Position numbers and translations under genes: made by a program. Shown here in pieces: positions 27,819 through 35,911 of a stretch of DNA of 46,066 nt (within the stretch, counting starts at the first letter, position 1; every line of letters starts with the position of its first letter). The stretch is from Ectothiorhodospiraceae bacterium (GTDB lineage: Bacteria; Pseudomonadota; Gammaproteobacteria; Nitrococcales; Aquisalimonadaceae). The stretch spans positions 1 to 46,066 of the forward strand of contig JAFIFU010000025.1 in the NCBI GenBank assembly GCA_020831885.1, given 5' to 3'. The notes below the pieces were generated by a model. It made no database searches. It saw only the letters and a program-made list of their open reading frames with translations, and was not told where the DNA came from.

Positions 27819-27847
27819 CCGGGGGACGACACAGTGTCGCCCCCCGG
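27819..27847 (-). terminator. 13-bp hairpin just after dctM
   Basis: Arms 27819-27831 and 27835-27847 pair over 13 positions with one mismatch and a 3-base loop, 5 bp beyond the dctM stop. Only a weak T stretch follows on the minus strand, so partial termination or 3'-end protection between dctM and the second dctP is likely. Confidence 0.5.
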
Positions 27848-27852
27848 TATTG

Positions 27853-29160
27853 CTACAGCATGCCCGGCAGCCAGAGGGCAATCGCCGGGAAGATGATGAT
27901 CAGAACCAGTCCGGTGAGTTCCACCAGCGTGTACGGGATCACGGAACGGTAGATATCCCCCATGGTGACGCTGGGTGGTGCCACCCCCTTCAAATAGAAC
28001 AGGTTGAAGCCGAAGGGAGGCGTCATGTAGCCGATTTCCATCATCACGATGAACAGGATACCGAACCAGATCGGATCGAAGCCCAGCGAGGTAACGATGG
28101 GCACGAATACCGGCAGGGTGATCAGCATGATGCCCAGCGGGTCCAGCACCATGGCCATCAGGAAGATGATCACCATCATGGCCAGCAGGATGCCGTAGGG
28201 GCCACCCGGTATGTAGGTCATCAGGTCCGAGATCATGGCCTGGGCGCCCATGGCGTTATAGGCCGAACTGAAGGCATGCGCCGCGAACAGGATCCACATG
28301 ATCATGCCGGTCAGGCGGAACGTGCGCAGGGAGGACTCCCGTAGCAACCGCCAACTGAGCCGGCGGTAGACGATCGCCGAGATCAACGCGCCCAGCACGC
28401 CCATGGCCGCTGCCTCGGTGGGCGTGGTCACGCCGGTGAAGATGGAGCCCAGCACCATCACCACAATGAGGATCGGCAGGAGCACCGCACGAAGTGAGAC
28501 CAGGCGTTCCCGCACGCCGCCCCGCTCCTCCTTCGGCAGTGCCGGAGCGAGATGAGGCTGGAAATACGCGCGGATCCCGATATACAGCGACACCAGCACC
28601 ATCAGCATCAGCCCCGGCACCACACCCGCCGCGAAAAGCTTGCCGATGGAGACACCCGTGATCAGCGCGTAGAGGATCATGATGATGCTCGGCGGAATCA
28701 GGATACCCCATCCACCCCCGGCGTTGATCGCCCCCAGCGCCAACTCCTTGTCGTACCCGCGCTCCAGCATGTTCGGCAGGGCGATGGTGCCCATGCTGAC
28801 CACGGCGGCACCGCTGATTCCGCACATGGCACCGAAAATGGCGCAGATGACCACGGTGCCGATGGCAAGCCCGCCCCGCACGCCGGCCCACCACACATGC
28901 ATCATGTGGTAAAGGTCTCTGGCCACCCCTGCCCTCTCCAACAGCATGGCCATGTAGATGAACAGGGGAATGGCCACCAGGGAGAAGCTGTTCATGCTGC
29001 CCCACATGCGCGAGGCAACGATATAGAAGGCGTGAGGGCCCCAGGTGAAATAGAGGAAAATCACCGAGACGCCGCCCAGCACAAAGGCCAACGGCAGCCC
29101 CAGGAACAGGAAGAACAGCAGGGAGCCGAAAAACAGGATCGTCAGGATTTCGATGCTCAC
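27853..29160 (-). CDS. dctM: TRAP transporter large permease subunit
   Basis: A 435-residue protein with about 12 hydrophobic segments, the family norm. It is the ion-coupled translocation subunit of the TRAP system in the inner membrane. Family segments are GAMCGISGAAVVSMGTIALPNML, GAINAGGGWGILIPPSI and IGYMTPPFGFNLFYLKG. The GTG start at 29160 overlaps the dctQ stop (GTGA), so translation is coupled. Confidence 0.95.
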   Translation of the reverse strand: MSIEILTILFFGSLLFFLFLGLPLAFVLGGVSVIFLYFTWGPHAFYIVASRMWGSMNSFSLVAIPLFIYMAMLLERAGVARDLYHMMHVWWAGVRGGLAIGTVVICAIFGAMCGISGAAVVSMGTIALPNMLERGYDKELALGAINAGGGWGILIPPSIIMILYALITGVSIGKLFAAGVVPGLMLMVLVSLYIGIRAYFQPHLAPALPKEERGGVRERLVSLRAVLLPILIVVMVLGSIFTGVTTPTEAAAMGVLGALISAIVYRRLSWRLLRESSLRTFRLTGMIMWILFAAHAFSSAYNAMGAQAMISDLMTYIPGGPYGILLAMMVIIFLMAMVLDPLGIMLITLPVFVPIVTSLGFDPIWFGILFIVMMEIGYMTPPFGFNLFYLKGVAPPSVTMGDIYRSVIPYTLVELTGLVLIIIFPAIALWLPGML

Positions 29161-29708
29161 AGCGCGTCCTCCGCTGACGGGCCACCGTTACGCTGGGGCT
29201 TCGGATCCTCGATGCCGAGGGCGATGAAGATATCGTTCAGCAGTTTGACCACGCCTTGCAGGAACAGCAGCCCCGCACCCAGCGGAATCATCAGCTTGAT
29301 CGGATACACCGGCACATCCCAGGCCGATTGTGAGGTTTCCAGCCGCTCCAGCGACTCCCACGCGAGCTGGCCGCCGAAGTTAAGCAGGACGAGCAGGAAC
29401 AGAAAGAAGAGTACGGAGGTGAAGATATCCACGGCCGCCCGCACACGCGGCGGAAAACGGGAGTAGAAGATATCCACATTCACGTGCGCTCCGTGGGCCA
29501 GCAGGTAGCCGCCGGAAAGCACCGCATAGGCGCCGAATAGCATCTGCGTCAGTTCCACCGTCCATACGGTGGGAGAGCGCAGCACGTAGCGCATGAAGAC
29601 TTCCAGGAGCAGGAAGACGAACATGAAAAACACCAGGTAGGACACCAGGTGCCCTACACGGTCATTCACCCAGGTGACCGCTCGCATGAATGCCAGCAAG
29701 GCGCGCAT
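29157..29708 (-). CDS. dctQ: TRAP transporter small permease subunit
   Basis: A 183-residue protein with four membrane helices (about 20-42, 55-75, 95-118 and 135-158). It carries the family segment VFMRYVLRSPTVWTVELTQMLF and HVNVDIFYSRFPPRVR. It partners DctM in the membrane. The ATG at 29708 has GGAGG 5 bases upstream. It lies 120 bp after the first dctP, with a hairpin in between. Confidence 0.93.
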   Translation of the reverse strand: MRALLAFMRAVTWVNDRVGHLVSYLVFFMFVFLLLEVFMRYVLRSPTVWTVELTQMLFGAYAVLSGGYLLAHGAHVNVDIFYSRFPPRVRAAVDIFTSVLFFLFLLVLLNFGGQLAWESLERLETSQSAWDVPVYPIKLMIPLGAGLLFLQGVVKLLNDIFIALGIEDPKPQRNGGPSAEDAL

Positions 29709-29783
29709 GGAACCTCCGTGGAATAGGACGCGCGGTCGGCCTGTTCACTGCCACCGGGCGCACGCGTCGTCCGTAGACGAACA

Positions 29784-29815
29784 GCCCCGCCCGGCCTTCA
29801 TCGGCCGGACGGGGC
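29784..29815 (-). terminator. 13-bp hairpin between first dctP and dctQ
   Basis: Arms 29784-29796 and 29803-29815 pair at all 13 positions (one G-U on the transcribed strand) around a 6-base loop. No long U run follows. In binding-protein operons such a hairpin often stabilises the dctP part of the message and lowers expression of the permease genes. Confidence 0.55.
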
Positions 29816-29828
29816 CCCGCATCATCGA

Positions 29829-30872
29829 TCAGTCGATGTAGCCCAGCTCCCGCAGGAAGCCTTCCAGGCGGTCCATGGCTTCTGCGGCCAGTTCGCCCTT
29901 GTTGCGCTCATTGTCCCAGATCTTGGCGGCAGCTTCGTTCATGGCCGCCAGCACATCATCCGGTAGCATCGTCACTTCCACACCCAGTTCCTGCTGGGCC
30001 CGTGCCAGGGTGATTTCTTCCTTGTACTGATACTCAATGGAACGGTAGTAGAACTGTTCCTTCAGTGTCTGCACCAGGATTTCACGCACATCGTCCGGCA
30101 GATTGTCCATGGCATCCTGGTTGATGATGAACACATCGATGCCGCCGAGGTTCAGCGGCGGGCGCACGTGGTACTTCGCAATCTCGTACAGACTCATGCT
30201 GTAGGCGCCCTGCGCCGCACCCCAGTGGGCACCGTCAACCACACCGGTGGACAGCGCCTGGTACAGTTCTTCCCCCGGAATCATCGAGGCCGCCGCACCG
30301 GCATCGGTCAGGAAGCGCTGCAGCGTGCCGGAGGACCGGATATTGAGGGCCTCAAAGTCACGCAGACTCTCGATCGGTTCCTTGACCACCATCTCGGTGG
30401 CGTACACCTTGTCCGTGGACCAGTAGACGCCGTAACGGGCGAAATCCTCCCGCAGCATGTCCTCGAAGCCCAGGATCTGCCAGAAGTAGATGGCTTCCCA
30501 GACATCACGGAAAGCGTTCGGCAGGCCGAAGGCAATGCCGGCCAGCTCGGAACGGTCCAGCACATAGGCGGGCGAGATGGTCCCCATCTGCACCACGCCA
30601 CGCCGGGTGGCGTCGAAGATGTCTGAAGTCGGCACCAGCGAACCCGCTTCATACAGCTCCAGTATCAGGCGCCCATCGGTGCGCTCCTCCAGGCGTTCCT
30701 TCAGGAAAACCAGGCTGTCATTGTAGGAACTACTGGCTTGCGGCCAGTGGGTCTGGACGCGCCAGCGGGTGACATCGCTGGCAGACGCGCCGAGGGGAAT
30801 CAGGGCGAAAACCATGGCCACGGCCACGGCTGCCACGGAAACGCAGGAAAGCAGCTTACGTATCGGTTTCAT
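29829..30872 (-). CDS. dctP: TRAP transporter substrate-binding protein, first copy
   Basis: A 347-residue DctP-family protein, first gene of the operon. Signal peptide with cleavage after GASA near residue 32. The ATG at 30872 is preceded by GGAGGAG. The mature part shows NIRSSGTLQRFLTDAG and GVVDGAHWG as in its paralogue at 26593-27633. Differences cluster in segments such as FWQILGFEDMLREDFARYGVYWSTDK versus the other copy, so ligand range or affinity may have diverged. It captures the substrate in the periplasm for DctQM. Confidence 0.93.
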   Translation of the reverse strand: MKPIRKLLSCVSVAAVAVAMVFALIPLGASASDVTRWRVQTHWPQASSSYNDSLVFLKERLEERTDGRLILELYEAGSLVPTSDIFDATRRGVVQMGTISPAYVLDRSELAGIAFGLPNAFRDVWEAIYFWQILGFEDMLREDFARYGVYWSTDKVYATEMVVKEPIESLRDFEALNIRSSGTLQRFLTDAGAAASMIPGEELYQALSTGVVDGAHWGAAQGAYSMSLYEIAKYHVRPPLNLGGIDVFIINQDAMDNLPDDVREILVQTLKEQFYYRSIEYQYKEEITLARAQQELGVEVTMLPDDVLAAMNEAAAKIWDNERNKGELAAEAMDRLEGFLRELGYID

Positions 30873-31429
30873 CGCTTCTCCTCCAGGGGGATGTCAGCCA
30901 TCGGAATGACTTCTTCTTTTCAACAAAAAGGCGACGCACACGCGGCAGATGCCGATTCGTGGGTCGCCTCCTTGCAGGACTTTCGCCGAATCCTGTATGC
31001 GTCTCTCTTAAACCGGGCCAGCAGCGCCCGAGAGCCGCGACACGTGCCGGCAGCAATCGCGAATCGCTTGACCGTTTCGGCGCCAGCACGTATCGAATAC
31101 CTGTCACCTGAGACTATGCAGCCCGATTCGGCGTGTCAATAAATAAAACGGTGTTCCGCTAGACGAAACATCAGCCTGAATGACTGGCGATTTCCATCCA
31201 CCTCTGGCGTGACTTCCGTGCCTCCTCCCCGTGACGAGACTGCCGGGTCAGCCTGCTGTGGCCGTCATGGCAGTCGCAGCGGGCGCTTCCGGAAGGGCTC
31301 GCCACCGCCCCAAGGGCAATATCACACGCCTTTTGGGCAGATCGCAGGAAGGCGCAGGAACATGGCGACACCTCCGTAAAGCTTAGTACACTGGGCCAGG
31401 CTCAACCTCACGGCTCGGAAACTCAAACC
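30873..31429. other. 557-bp divergent intergenic region
   Basis: Between the TRAP operon (minus) and the AAA/SPOR gene (plus). It must hold both promoters. I could not identify a convincing sigma-70 or sigma-54 pair. The only frame of note is a 66-codon minus-strand ORF at 31171-31371, Cys- and Ser-rich, without a good SD, which I do not call. Confidence 0.5.
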
Positions 31430-33028
31430 ATGCAACTGGACAACGCACGTCTGGCGGAACTCGGACTTCGGCGGCAGCCGTTTCCGGAGAACGAAACCCT
31501 GGACGACACCGGGCAGGATGCGCACGTCGCCGAGATCGTGCAGTTGCTGCGGAACAGCGGCGACACGGTCCTCCTCACCGGCCCCGTGGGCGTCGGCGTC
31601 AGCCGCCTGCTGCTGCAGGTGGAGGACGCGTGCGATGGCGGTCTGCGGCCACTGGTCATCGACGGCGAGTCGAGACCCACACCCGACGATGTCTGCCACA
31701 TGTGCCTGGAGGCGTTCGATCTGCCACCCGCGCCGGCCACCTCCGGCCCCAAACTGCTGGACTACGTGGCGGACTGGCTGGATAGCCTGGCGCAGGCCAG
31801 TGACCGGCCGGTGCTGCTGGTGGACAACGCCCACCTGCTCGGTGAGCAGACCCTGGACGCCCTGCTGAGCATGCAGGAGGGGGAGGAAGAGGATTACATC
31901 GGGCCCGCCCTGCTCCTGGCGGGCACACCGGACCTGGAAGACCGGGTGGCACGGTTGGGGGAACTCCTGGAAGACGAGCATTTCCACGTCGTCCGCCTGG
32001 AACCCTGGACCGTGGACCAGGTGGCCGCCTATATCCGGAAAGGCCTGGAGCAGGCCGGCGGCGCAGGAACTCCGGCGGCGGAGCTGTTGGACCCGGAGGA
32101 GGTTCACCTGCGTTCCGGCGGCTATCCTGCCCAGGTCCGGGCCGCCTGCCTGCAGATGCTGAATGGTCCGGTGGAACCGGACGACGGCTTCCTGGACCGT
32201 CTGCCGCTGCCTTCGATAACGCCCCTGGCCAGAATCCCGGCCAATCTGCGCAGCCGCCACGGCGCCACCATTCTGATCACCGCAGTGCTGTTCCTGTTGG
32301 TGGTGCTGTTCACTCTCCTCCGTCCAGGCAGTGACGAGCCGGCACTCCCGGAACAGGAACTGGTACTGCAGCCACGGCCGGTGCCTGCGCAACCAGCCGG
32401 CCCTGCCGATGAACAACGGCCCGATGAAGCGCCGGCAATGGGGGATCCCGACCAGGGCCGGGAACTGCTGCCCGCAATCCCGGGTGAGGCCGCGCCTCCG
32501 ACACCGGAGCCTGATCCGGAGACGCTGGAGGAGGCGCCCCCACCCACCATCGCAGCACCCGGCGCTTCCGAAGAACAGGATCCGGCGGTCCCGGACGTGG
32601 CCCAGCCAGCGGAGCCGGAAACCGGGCGCCCCGAGCCCGGCGAGACCGCTGCTGTCCCGGAGGCGGAGCCGGAAGCTCCAGCCGCGGAGGCCACCCCTGA
32701 GCCCGAAACCCCGGCCGACACGGCGGAAAGTGCCCCCGTTCAGGACGGCGCCACATGGCTGGCGGCACGCGTGCCCGATCATTTCACGATCCAGATCGTG
32801 GCCGCCGCAAACCGCGATACCCTGGAAGCGTTCGTCCGGGACCAGACCAACGCCAGCGCGCTGCGCATCGTCCCGACCATGCGCGACGGACAACCCTGGT
32901 TCGTGGTTATTGCCGGTGACTACCAGGACCGGGAAGCGGCCCGCTCAGCACTGGAAAGCCTGCCGCCGGGACAACGGGAACACGGGGCATGGGTGCGCAG
33001 TTTCGAGTCCCTGCAAACAGCGGACTGA
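31430..33028 (+). CDS. AAA-ATPase-like / SPOR-domain membrane protein (DamX type)
   Basis: A 532-residue protein. An AAA/ExeA-like domain occupies about 1-260, a single membrane helix about 279-297, a long Pro/Glu/Ala-rich periplasmic linker about 300-440, and a SPOR domain about 448-530 (FTIQIVAAANRDTLEAFV ... PWFVVIAGDYQDREAARSALESLP). SPOR domains bind denuded peptidoglycan at the division septum, so a role in cell division or envelope remodelling is likely. The Walker A reads GPVGVGVS: the catalytic Lys is Val. Walker B reads LLVDNAH. The nucleotide site is therefore probably inactive. Usual damX neighbours (aroKB, dam) are absent. Confidence 0.85.
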   Translation: MQLDNARLAELGLRRQPFPENETLDDTGQDAHVAEIVQLLRNSGDTVLLTGPVGVGVSRLLLQVEDACDGGLRPLVIDGESRPTPDDVCHMCLEAFDLPPAPATSGPKLLDYVADWLDSLAQASDRPVLLVDNAHLLGEQTLDALLSMQEGEEEDYIGPALLLAGTPDLEDRVARLGELLEDEHFHVVRLEPWTVDQVAAYIRKGLEQAGGAGTPAAELLDPEEVHLRSGGYPAQVRAACLQMLNGPVEPDDGFLDRLPLPSITPLARIPANLRSRHGATILITAVLFLLVVLFTLLRPGSDEPALPEQELVLQPRPVPAQPAGPADEQRPDEAPAMGDPDQGRELLPAIPGEAAPPTPEPDPETLEEAPPPTIAAPGASEEQDPAVPDVAQPAEPETGRPEPGETAAVPEAEPEAPAAEATPEPETPADTAESAPVQDGATWLAARVPDHFTIQIVAAANRDTLEAFVRDQTNASALRIVPTMRDGQPWFVVIAGDYQDREAARSALESLPPGQREHGAWVRSFESLQTAD

Positions 33029-33030
33029 AC

Positions 33031-33062
33031 AAAAAAAACCCGGCCGCACGGATGGGCCGGGT
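33031..33062 (-). terminator. Strong Rho-independent terminator on the minus strand
   Basis: 8-bp GC-rich arms (33038-33045 and 33055-33062) with a 9-base loop. Read on the minus strand it is followed by eight T residues. It ends a minus-strand transcript just behind the convergent AAA/SPOR gene. It could serve the candidate small RNA or the ridA gene. Confidence 0.85.
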
Positions 33063-33156
33063 GGCGCGTACTCGGGGATAGGATGCGCCAATGCGAGAAG
33101 ATGACACAGAACCGGAATTCGGATAACGCGAGCTACCGCTTACTGCCGGCAACTTG
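33031..33156 (-). ncRNA. Candidate small RNA of about 120 nt
   Basis: A minus-strand promoter (33163-33191) and the strong terminator at 33031-33062 enclose about 120 bases with no ORF. The promoter lies between the ridA stop (33274) and the terminator, so this is a transcription unit of its own and not just the ridA 3' end. The terminal hairpin followed by eight U is the form preferred by Hfq-binding RNAs. The family is unknown and the transcription start is estimated. Confidence 0.5.
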
Positions 33157-33162
33157 TGTCAA

Positions 33163-33191
33163 AAAATAGTATATATTTTGTATAACGTCAA
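33163..33191 (-). promoter_or_regulatory. AT-rich minus-strand promoter for the candidate small RNA
   Basis: -35 TTGACG (plus 33186-33191), 17-bp spacer, -10 TATTTT (plus 33163-33168), in a 25-bp AT-only island in otherwise GC-rich sequence. Alternative -10 registers (for example TATACT) exist with poor spacing. Confidence 0.55.
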
Positions 33192-33273
33192 CCCGACTCC
33201 CACGGGATGCTTTCCACACATCACGGATGATGGGAACCAGGCGTAACCGGGCATCCCCACTCCTTGGGCGCTG

Positions 33274-33633
33274 CTACTGTGGGGAACCGGCGACCGCAGC
33301 CACCACGATGATTTCCACCTTCAGTTCCGGCAAGGCCAGGCGCGCCTCACCGCAGGCTCGGGCGGGAGCGCAACCCTCGGGTACCCAGGCATCCCAAACC
33401 TTGTTCATGGCCTCGAAGTCGGCCATGTCCGCCAGCCAGATGGTCGCCTGGAGCAGGTGCCGGGGTGACGAACCGGCGCGCTCCAGCAGGCCTTCGATTC
33501 GGCGCAGCACCTCCCTGGTCTGCTCGGCGACATCGTCGTGGCGGTTACCGACCTGGCCGGCCAGATAGATGGTGTCGCCGTGCCGGACAATCTGACTCAT
33601 GCGCTGCCCGGTGTCCTGTCGCTCTATCGTCAT
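33274..33633 (-). CDS. RidA/YjgF family protein
   Basis: A 119-residue protein. RidA-family enamine/imine deaminases remove reactive 2-aminoacrylate-type intermediates as homotrimers. The family pattern is visible: [51 protein letters not shown] and the C-terminal [19 protein letters not shown], with Arg in the ARACGEARL stretch where the catalytic Arg is expected. The ATG at 33633 has GGAGAG 8 bases upstream. It is one of the divergent RidA subgroups, so deaminase activity is not certain. Confidence 0.88.
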   Translation of the reverse strand: MTIERQDTGQRMSQIVRHGDTIYLAGQVGNRHDDVAEQTREVLRRIEGLLERAGSSPRHLLQATIWLADMADFEAMNKVWDAWVPEGCAPARACGEARLALPELKVEIIVVAAVAGSPQ

Positions 33634-33874
33634 GGTTCCAGCTCTCCTTGGGAAGCACTGAAGTATTCGCGGTGTCGCGGTCGTCCCCGCGTCGTTGCTG
33701 CGAGCCCTTCCCTGGAAACTGTAGCCGCTGACGCGGTGGCTGTGGCAAAGGACGTCATAGGAAAACCGGCGATGACTTCCAAGGTCATTGCCCGACCGCG
33801 CTCCTCACCCAAGACTTGGGGTGATATTCACATCACACCGACTAAGCTTTCGAAGGATTTCAGAGGAGTAGGCC

Positions 33875-34282
33875 ATGACCATCGTCGCGTCGATCCAGCA
33901 ACGGCTTGATCCGCTGTTCCCGGGACTCATGGGGATGAAGTTGACCGAGGCCACACCTGAGCGCGTGATCGCGACCTTGACGGTCCGTGAGAACCTGTGC
34001 ACCTCCGGCGGCGTGATGCATGGGGGCGCCTACATGGCGTTCGCCGACACCCTGGGCGGGGTGGGTACGGTGCTCAACATGCCTGAAGGCAAACGCACGA
34101 CCACCACCGACTCCAGCACCAAGTTCATGGCCGCCGCACCGGTGAACTCCACGGTCACCGCGGAGTGTGTCCCTTTGCACCGGGGGCGGACGACCATGGT
34201 CTGGCAGACTGCGATCCGTTCGGAGACGGGACGACTCTGCGCGGTGGTCACCCAGACGCAACTCGTCCTGGACGCTTCCTGA
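33875..34282 (+). CDS. PaaI-family hotdog thioesterase (second in window)
   Basis: A 135-residue protein. The hotdog motif is clear: NLCTSGGVMHGGAYMAFADTLGGVGT, with the HGG at the start of the central helix and Asp in ADTLGG as probable catalytic base, followed by TTTDSSTKFMAAAP. It probably hydrolyses a small acyl- or aryl-CoA. The ATG at 33875 has AGGAG 5 bases upstream. It differs clearly from the other thioesterase (937-1332). Its 3' end overlaps the convergent membrane-protein gene by 35 bases. Confidence 0.88.
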   Translation: MTIVASIQQRLDPLFPGLMGMKLTEATPERVIATLTVRENLCTSGGVMHGGAYMAFADTLGGVGTVLNMPEGKRTTTTDSSTKFMAAAPVNSTVTAECVPLHRGRTTMVWQTAIRSETGRLCAVVTQTQLVLDAS

Positions 34283-34676
34283 GGCTCCTGCCCAGCGCCG
34301 GGTGGCCGCCGACAAACTCCAGAACCGCGAACGCCGCAACGGCCAGAGCCTGCGCGCCGATGAACGCGTATCCCCAGGCAGTCGGGGATATCGGGCCGCC
34401 GAACATGAGCCAGAGGCTGCCGGCCACCCAAAGCGTGTTTCCGGCAACGACCAGCATTACCAACCGCTTGTCCGTCTTCCTGCTGGCGACCCAGGCGATG
34501 AAGGCGGCAATCGGGAACAGGGCGAGACCGACGGCGTAGAGCAATGCGGCCGGAATTCCGGTCAGTGTGTGGAGGAATCCTGCAATGAGGAGCAACACCA
34601 GGCCCATGGCCACACAGGCGCCTGCGTCCAGCAATAGCACGGGGCGCAGCCAATCCGACGAATGCTTGTTTTCCAT
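34248..34676 (-). CDS. Four-helix inner-membrane protein
   Basis: A 142-residue protein from the ATG at 34676, with GGAGAAG upstream; the frame is open further, but without an SD. Four hydrophobic segments (about 12-35, 41-64, 72-92 and 99-120) are separated by short loops. The first ones include LLLDAGACVAMGLVLLLIAG and TGIPAALLYAVGLALFP. The C-terminus is basic. It is divergent from the MmyB-type regulator, which makes it the regulator's likely target. The family is not recognised with certainty. Confidence 0.75.
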   Translation of the reverse strand: MENKHSSDWLRPVLLLDAGACVAMGLVLLLIAGFLHTLTGIPAALLYAVGLALFPIAAFIAWVASRKTDKRLVMLVVAGNTLWVAGSLWLMFGGPISPTAWGYAFIGAQALAVAAFAVLEFVGGHPALGRSLRKRPGRVASG

Positions 34677-34755
34677 GACGCTTCTCCGGGTTCTCGGGCC
34701 GGAAGGTAGACCGGCCTTTCCACCACCATGGTCGAGCAAGAGACACAGCGTTGCG

Positions 34756-34772
34756 ATTACCCGGGAAGTAAT
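34756..34772. promoter_or_regulatory. Inverted repeat in the divergent membrane-protein/regulator gap
   Basis: Perfect arms ATTAC/GTAAT with a 7-bp centre, 35 bp before the regulator start and 80 bp before the membrane-protein start. This is a natural site for autoregulation and divergent control by the XRE-type regulator. Confidence 0.4.
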
Positions 34773-34806
34773 GGTACGGCGTGGGCCAGCGCGTTAGTCT
34801 CGTGAC

Positions 34807-35670
34807 ATGAACGGTAACGAAAAATCCATCGGCCACCTGCTGCAGTTGTGGCGCCATCGCCGGCGTCTGAGCCAACTCGCCTTGGCCACCGAGGCCCGGA
34901 TTTCCCAACGGCATCTGAGCTTTGTCGAATCCGGACGGGCCAGCCCGAGCCGCGGGATGATACTGCACCTGGCGGAGGTGCTGGATATCCCGCTTCGGGA
35001 GCGGAACACGCTGTTGCTGGCGGCTGGATTCGCGCCGGTTTACCCGCGACGGGCGCTTGACGATCCGGGATTCGAGGCCGCCCGCGCGGTTGTGGAGAGG
35101 CTGCTCGAGGCGCACGCACCGTACCCGGCCCTGGCAATCGACCGACACTGGACCCTACTGATCGCCAATGCACCGGCACGGCGTTTCTTCGCGAGCGTGG
35201 AGCCGGACCTGCTGCAGCCACCGGTAAACGTGCTACGCCTGAGTCTGCATCCCCGCGGCCTGGCACCACGGATCGTCAACTTCCGTCAATGGCGTGCCTA
35301 TGTGCTGGCACGGCTCACCCGGCAGGTGGCCCAATCAGCGGATCCGGTGCTGGCCTCGCTGATCGGCGAACTGAAGACCTATCCGATACCGATTGGCGCC
35401 CGGGCCGCAGGCCCAGCCGGCCCCGATGCGTGTTCTGATCTGGCCGTACCGCTGGAGCTGACCACCGATCTCGGGACGCTTTCTTTCCTCAGTACCACGA
35501 CGGTGTTCGGTACGCCGGTCGACATCAGCCTGGAGGAGTTGGCGATTGAGTCATTCTTCCCCGCTGACGCCCAAACGGCGACCATACTGCAGACAATGGC
35601 CGATTCCGCGCGTGAATCCGGCGCATATGATGGTGGTGTGGAGCAGCCTACCGGCGCTCCGGACGCTTAA
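34807..35670 (+). CDS. XRE-family regulator with MmyB-like ligand-binding domain
   Basis: A 287-residue protein. An N-terminal helix-turn-helix (about 8-65: LLQLWRHRRRLSQLALATEARISQRHLSFVESGRASPSR) is followed by the MmyB-like PAS-type sensor (about 90-270: YPALAIDRHWTLLIANAPARRFF ... LGTLSFLSTTTVFGTPVDISLEELAIESFFPAD). Members of this group bind small hydrophobic ligands and commonly control a divergent gene, here the four-helix membrane protein. The SD is weak. The 3' end overlaps the convergent small membrane gene by 23 bases. Confidence 0.9.
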   Translation: MNGNEKSIGHLLQLWRHRRRLSQLALATEARISQRHLSFVESGRASPSRGMILHLAEVLDIPLRERNTLLLAAGFAPVYPRRALDDPGFEAARAVVERLLEAHAPYPALAIDRHWTLLIANAPARRFFASVEPDLLQPPVNVLRLSLHPRGLAPRIVNFRQWRAYVLARLTRQVAQSADPVLASLIGELKTYPIPIGARAAGPAGPDACSDLAVPLELTTDLGTLSFLSTTTVFGTPVDISLEELAIESFFPADAQTATILQTMADSARESGAYDGGVEQPTGAPDA

Positions 35671-35875
35671 ACCGGCGCCAGGCGCCGACGATCAGTATCA
35701 GGATCATGGCCCAGAACAGGGCGGAGATGACGGTAGACCAGAGCAGGTAGGATTCCACGGTAAAGCCGAAGCCGTGACGGATCACCAGGGCAGGATGATT
35801 CCTGGCCAGCCAGTCCATGAAACTCATGCCGGGCCACAGAAAGAAAGCCTGCCACCAACTCAGCGGTAAACGCAC
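35648..35875 (-). CDS. Small single-helix membrane protein
   Basis: A 75-residue protein with a GTG start at 35875 and GAGG 6-7 bases upstream. It is Trp/Phe-rich with one strong helix (about 42-66: YLLWSTVISALFWAMILILIVGAWRR) and a basic tail. It follows the sigma-54 activator gene by 36 bp on the same strand and may belong to that unit. No family is recognised. Confidence 0.55.
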   Translation of the reverse strand: MRLPLSWWQAFFLWPGMSFMDWLARNHPALVIRHGFGFTVESYLLWSTVISALFWAMILILIVGAWRRFKRPERR

Positions 35876-35911
35876 GGTCGATCCTCATCAAGCGCCCGCC
35901 GGCGCGGGGCA

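Noticed and set aside
30980-31060. Sigma-54 promoter for the TRAP operon
   Set aside because: A GGCACG...GC arrangement occurs on the minus strand, but the GG-GC spacing is 8 and not 10, so it does not fit.
31171-31371. 66-codon minus-strand ORF upstream of the AAA/SPOR gene
   Set aside because: Cys/Ser/Arg-rich with no SD or family resemblance. It was not called, though a small protein cannot be excluded.
31322-32893. 523-codon minus-strand frame
   Set aside because: It is antisense to the AAA/SPOR gene, which has a coherent AAA, membrane helix, linker and SPOR order.
34030-35148. 372-codon minus-strand frame
   Set aside because: It crosses the thioesterase, the four-helix membrane gene and the MmyB regulator, all of which have domain support.
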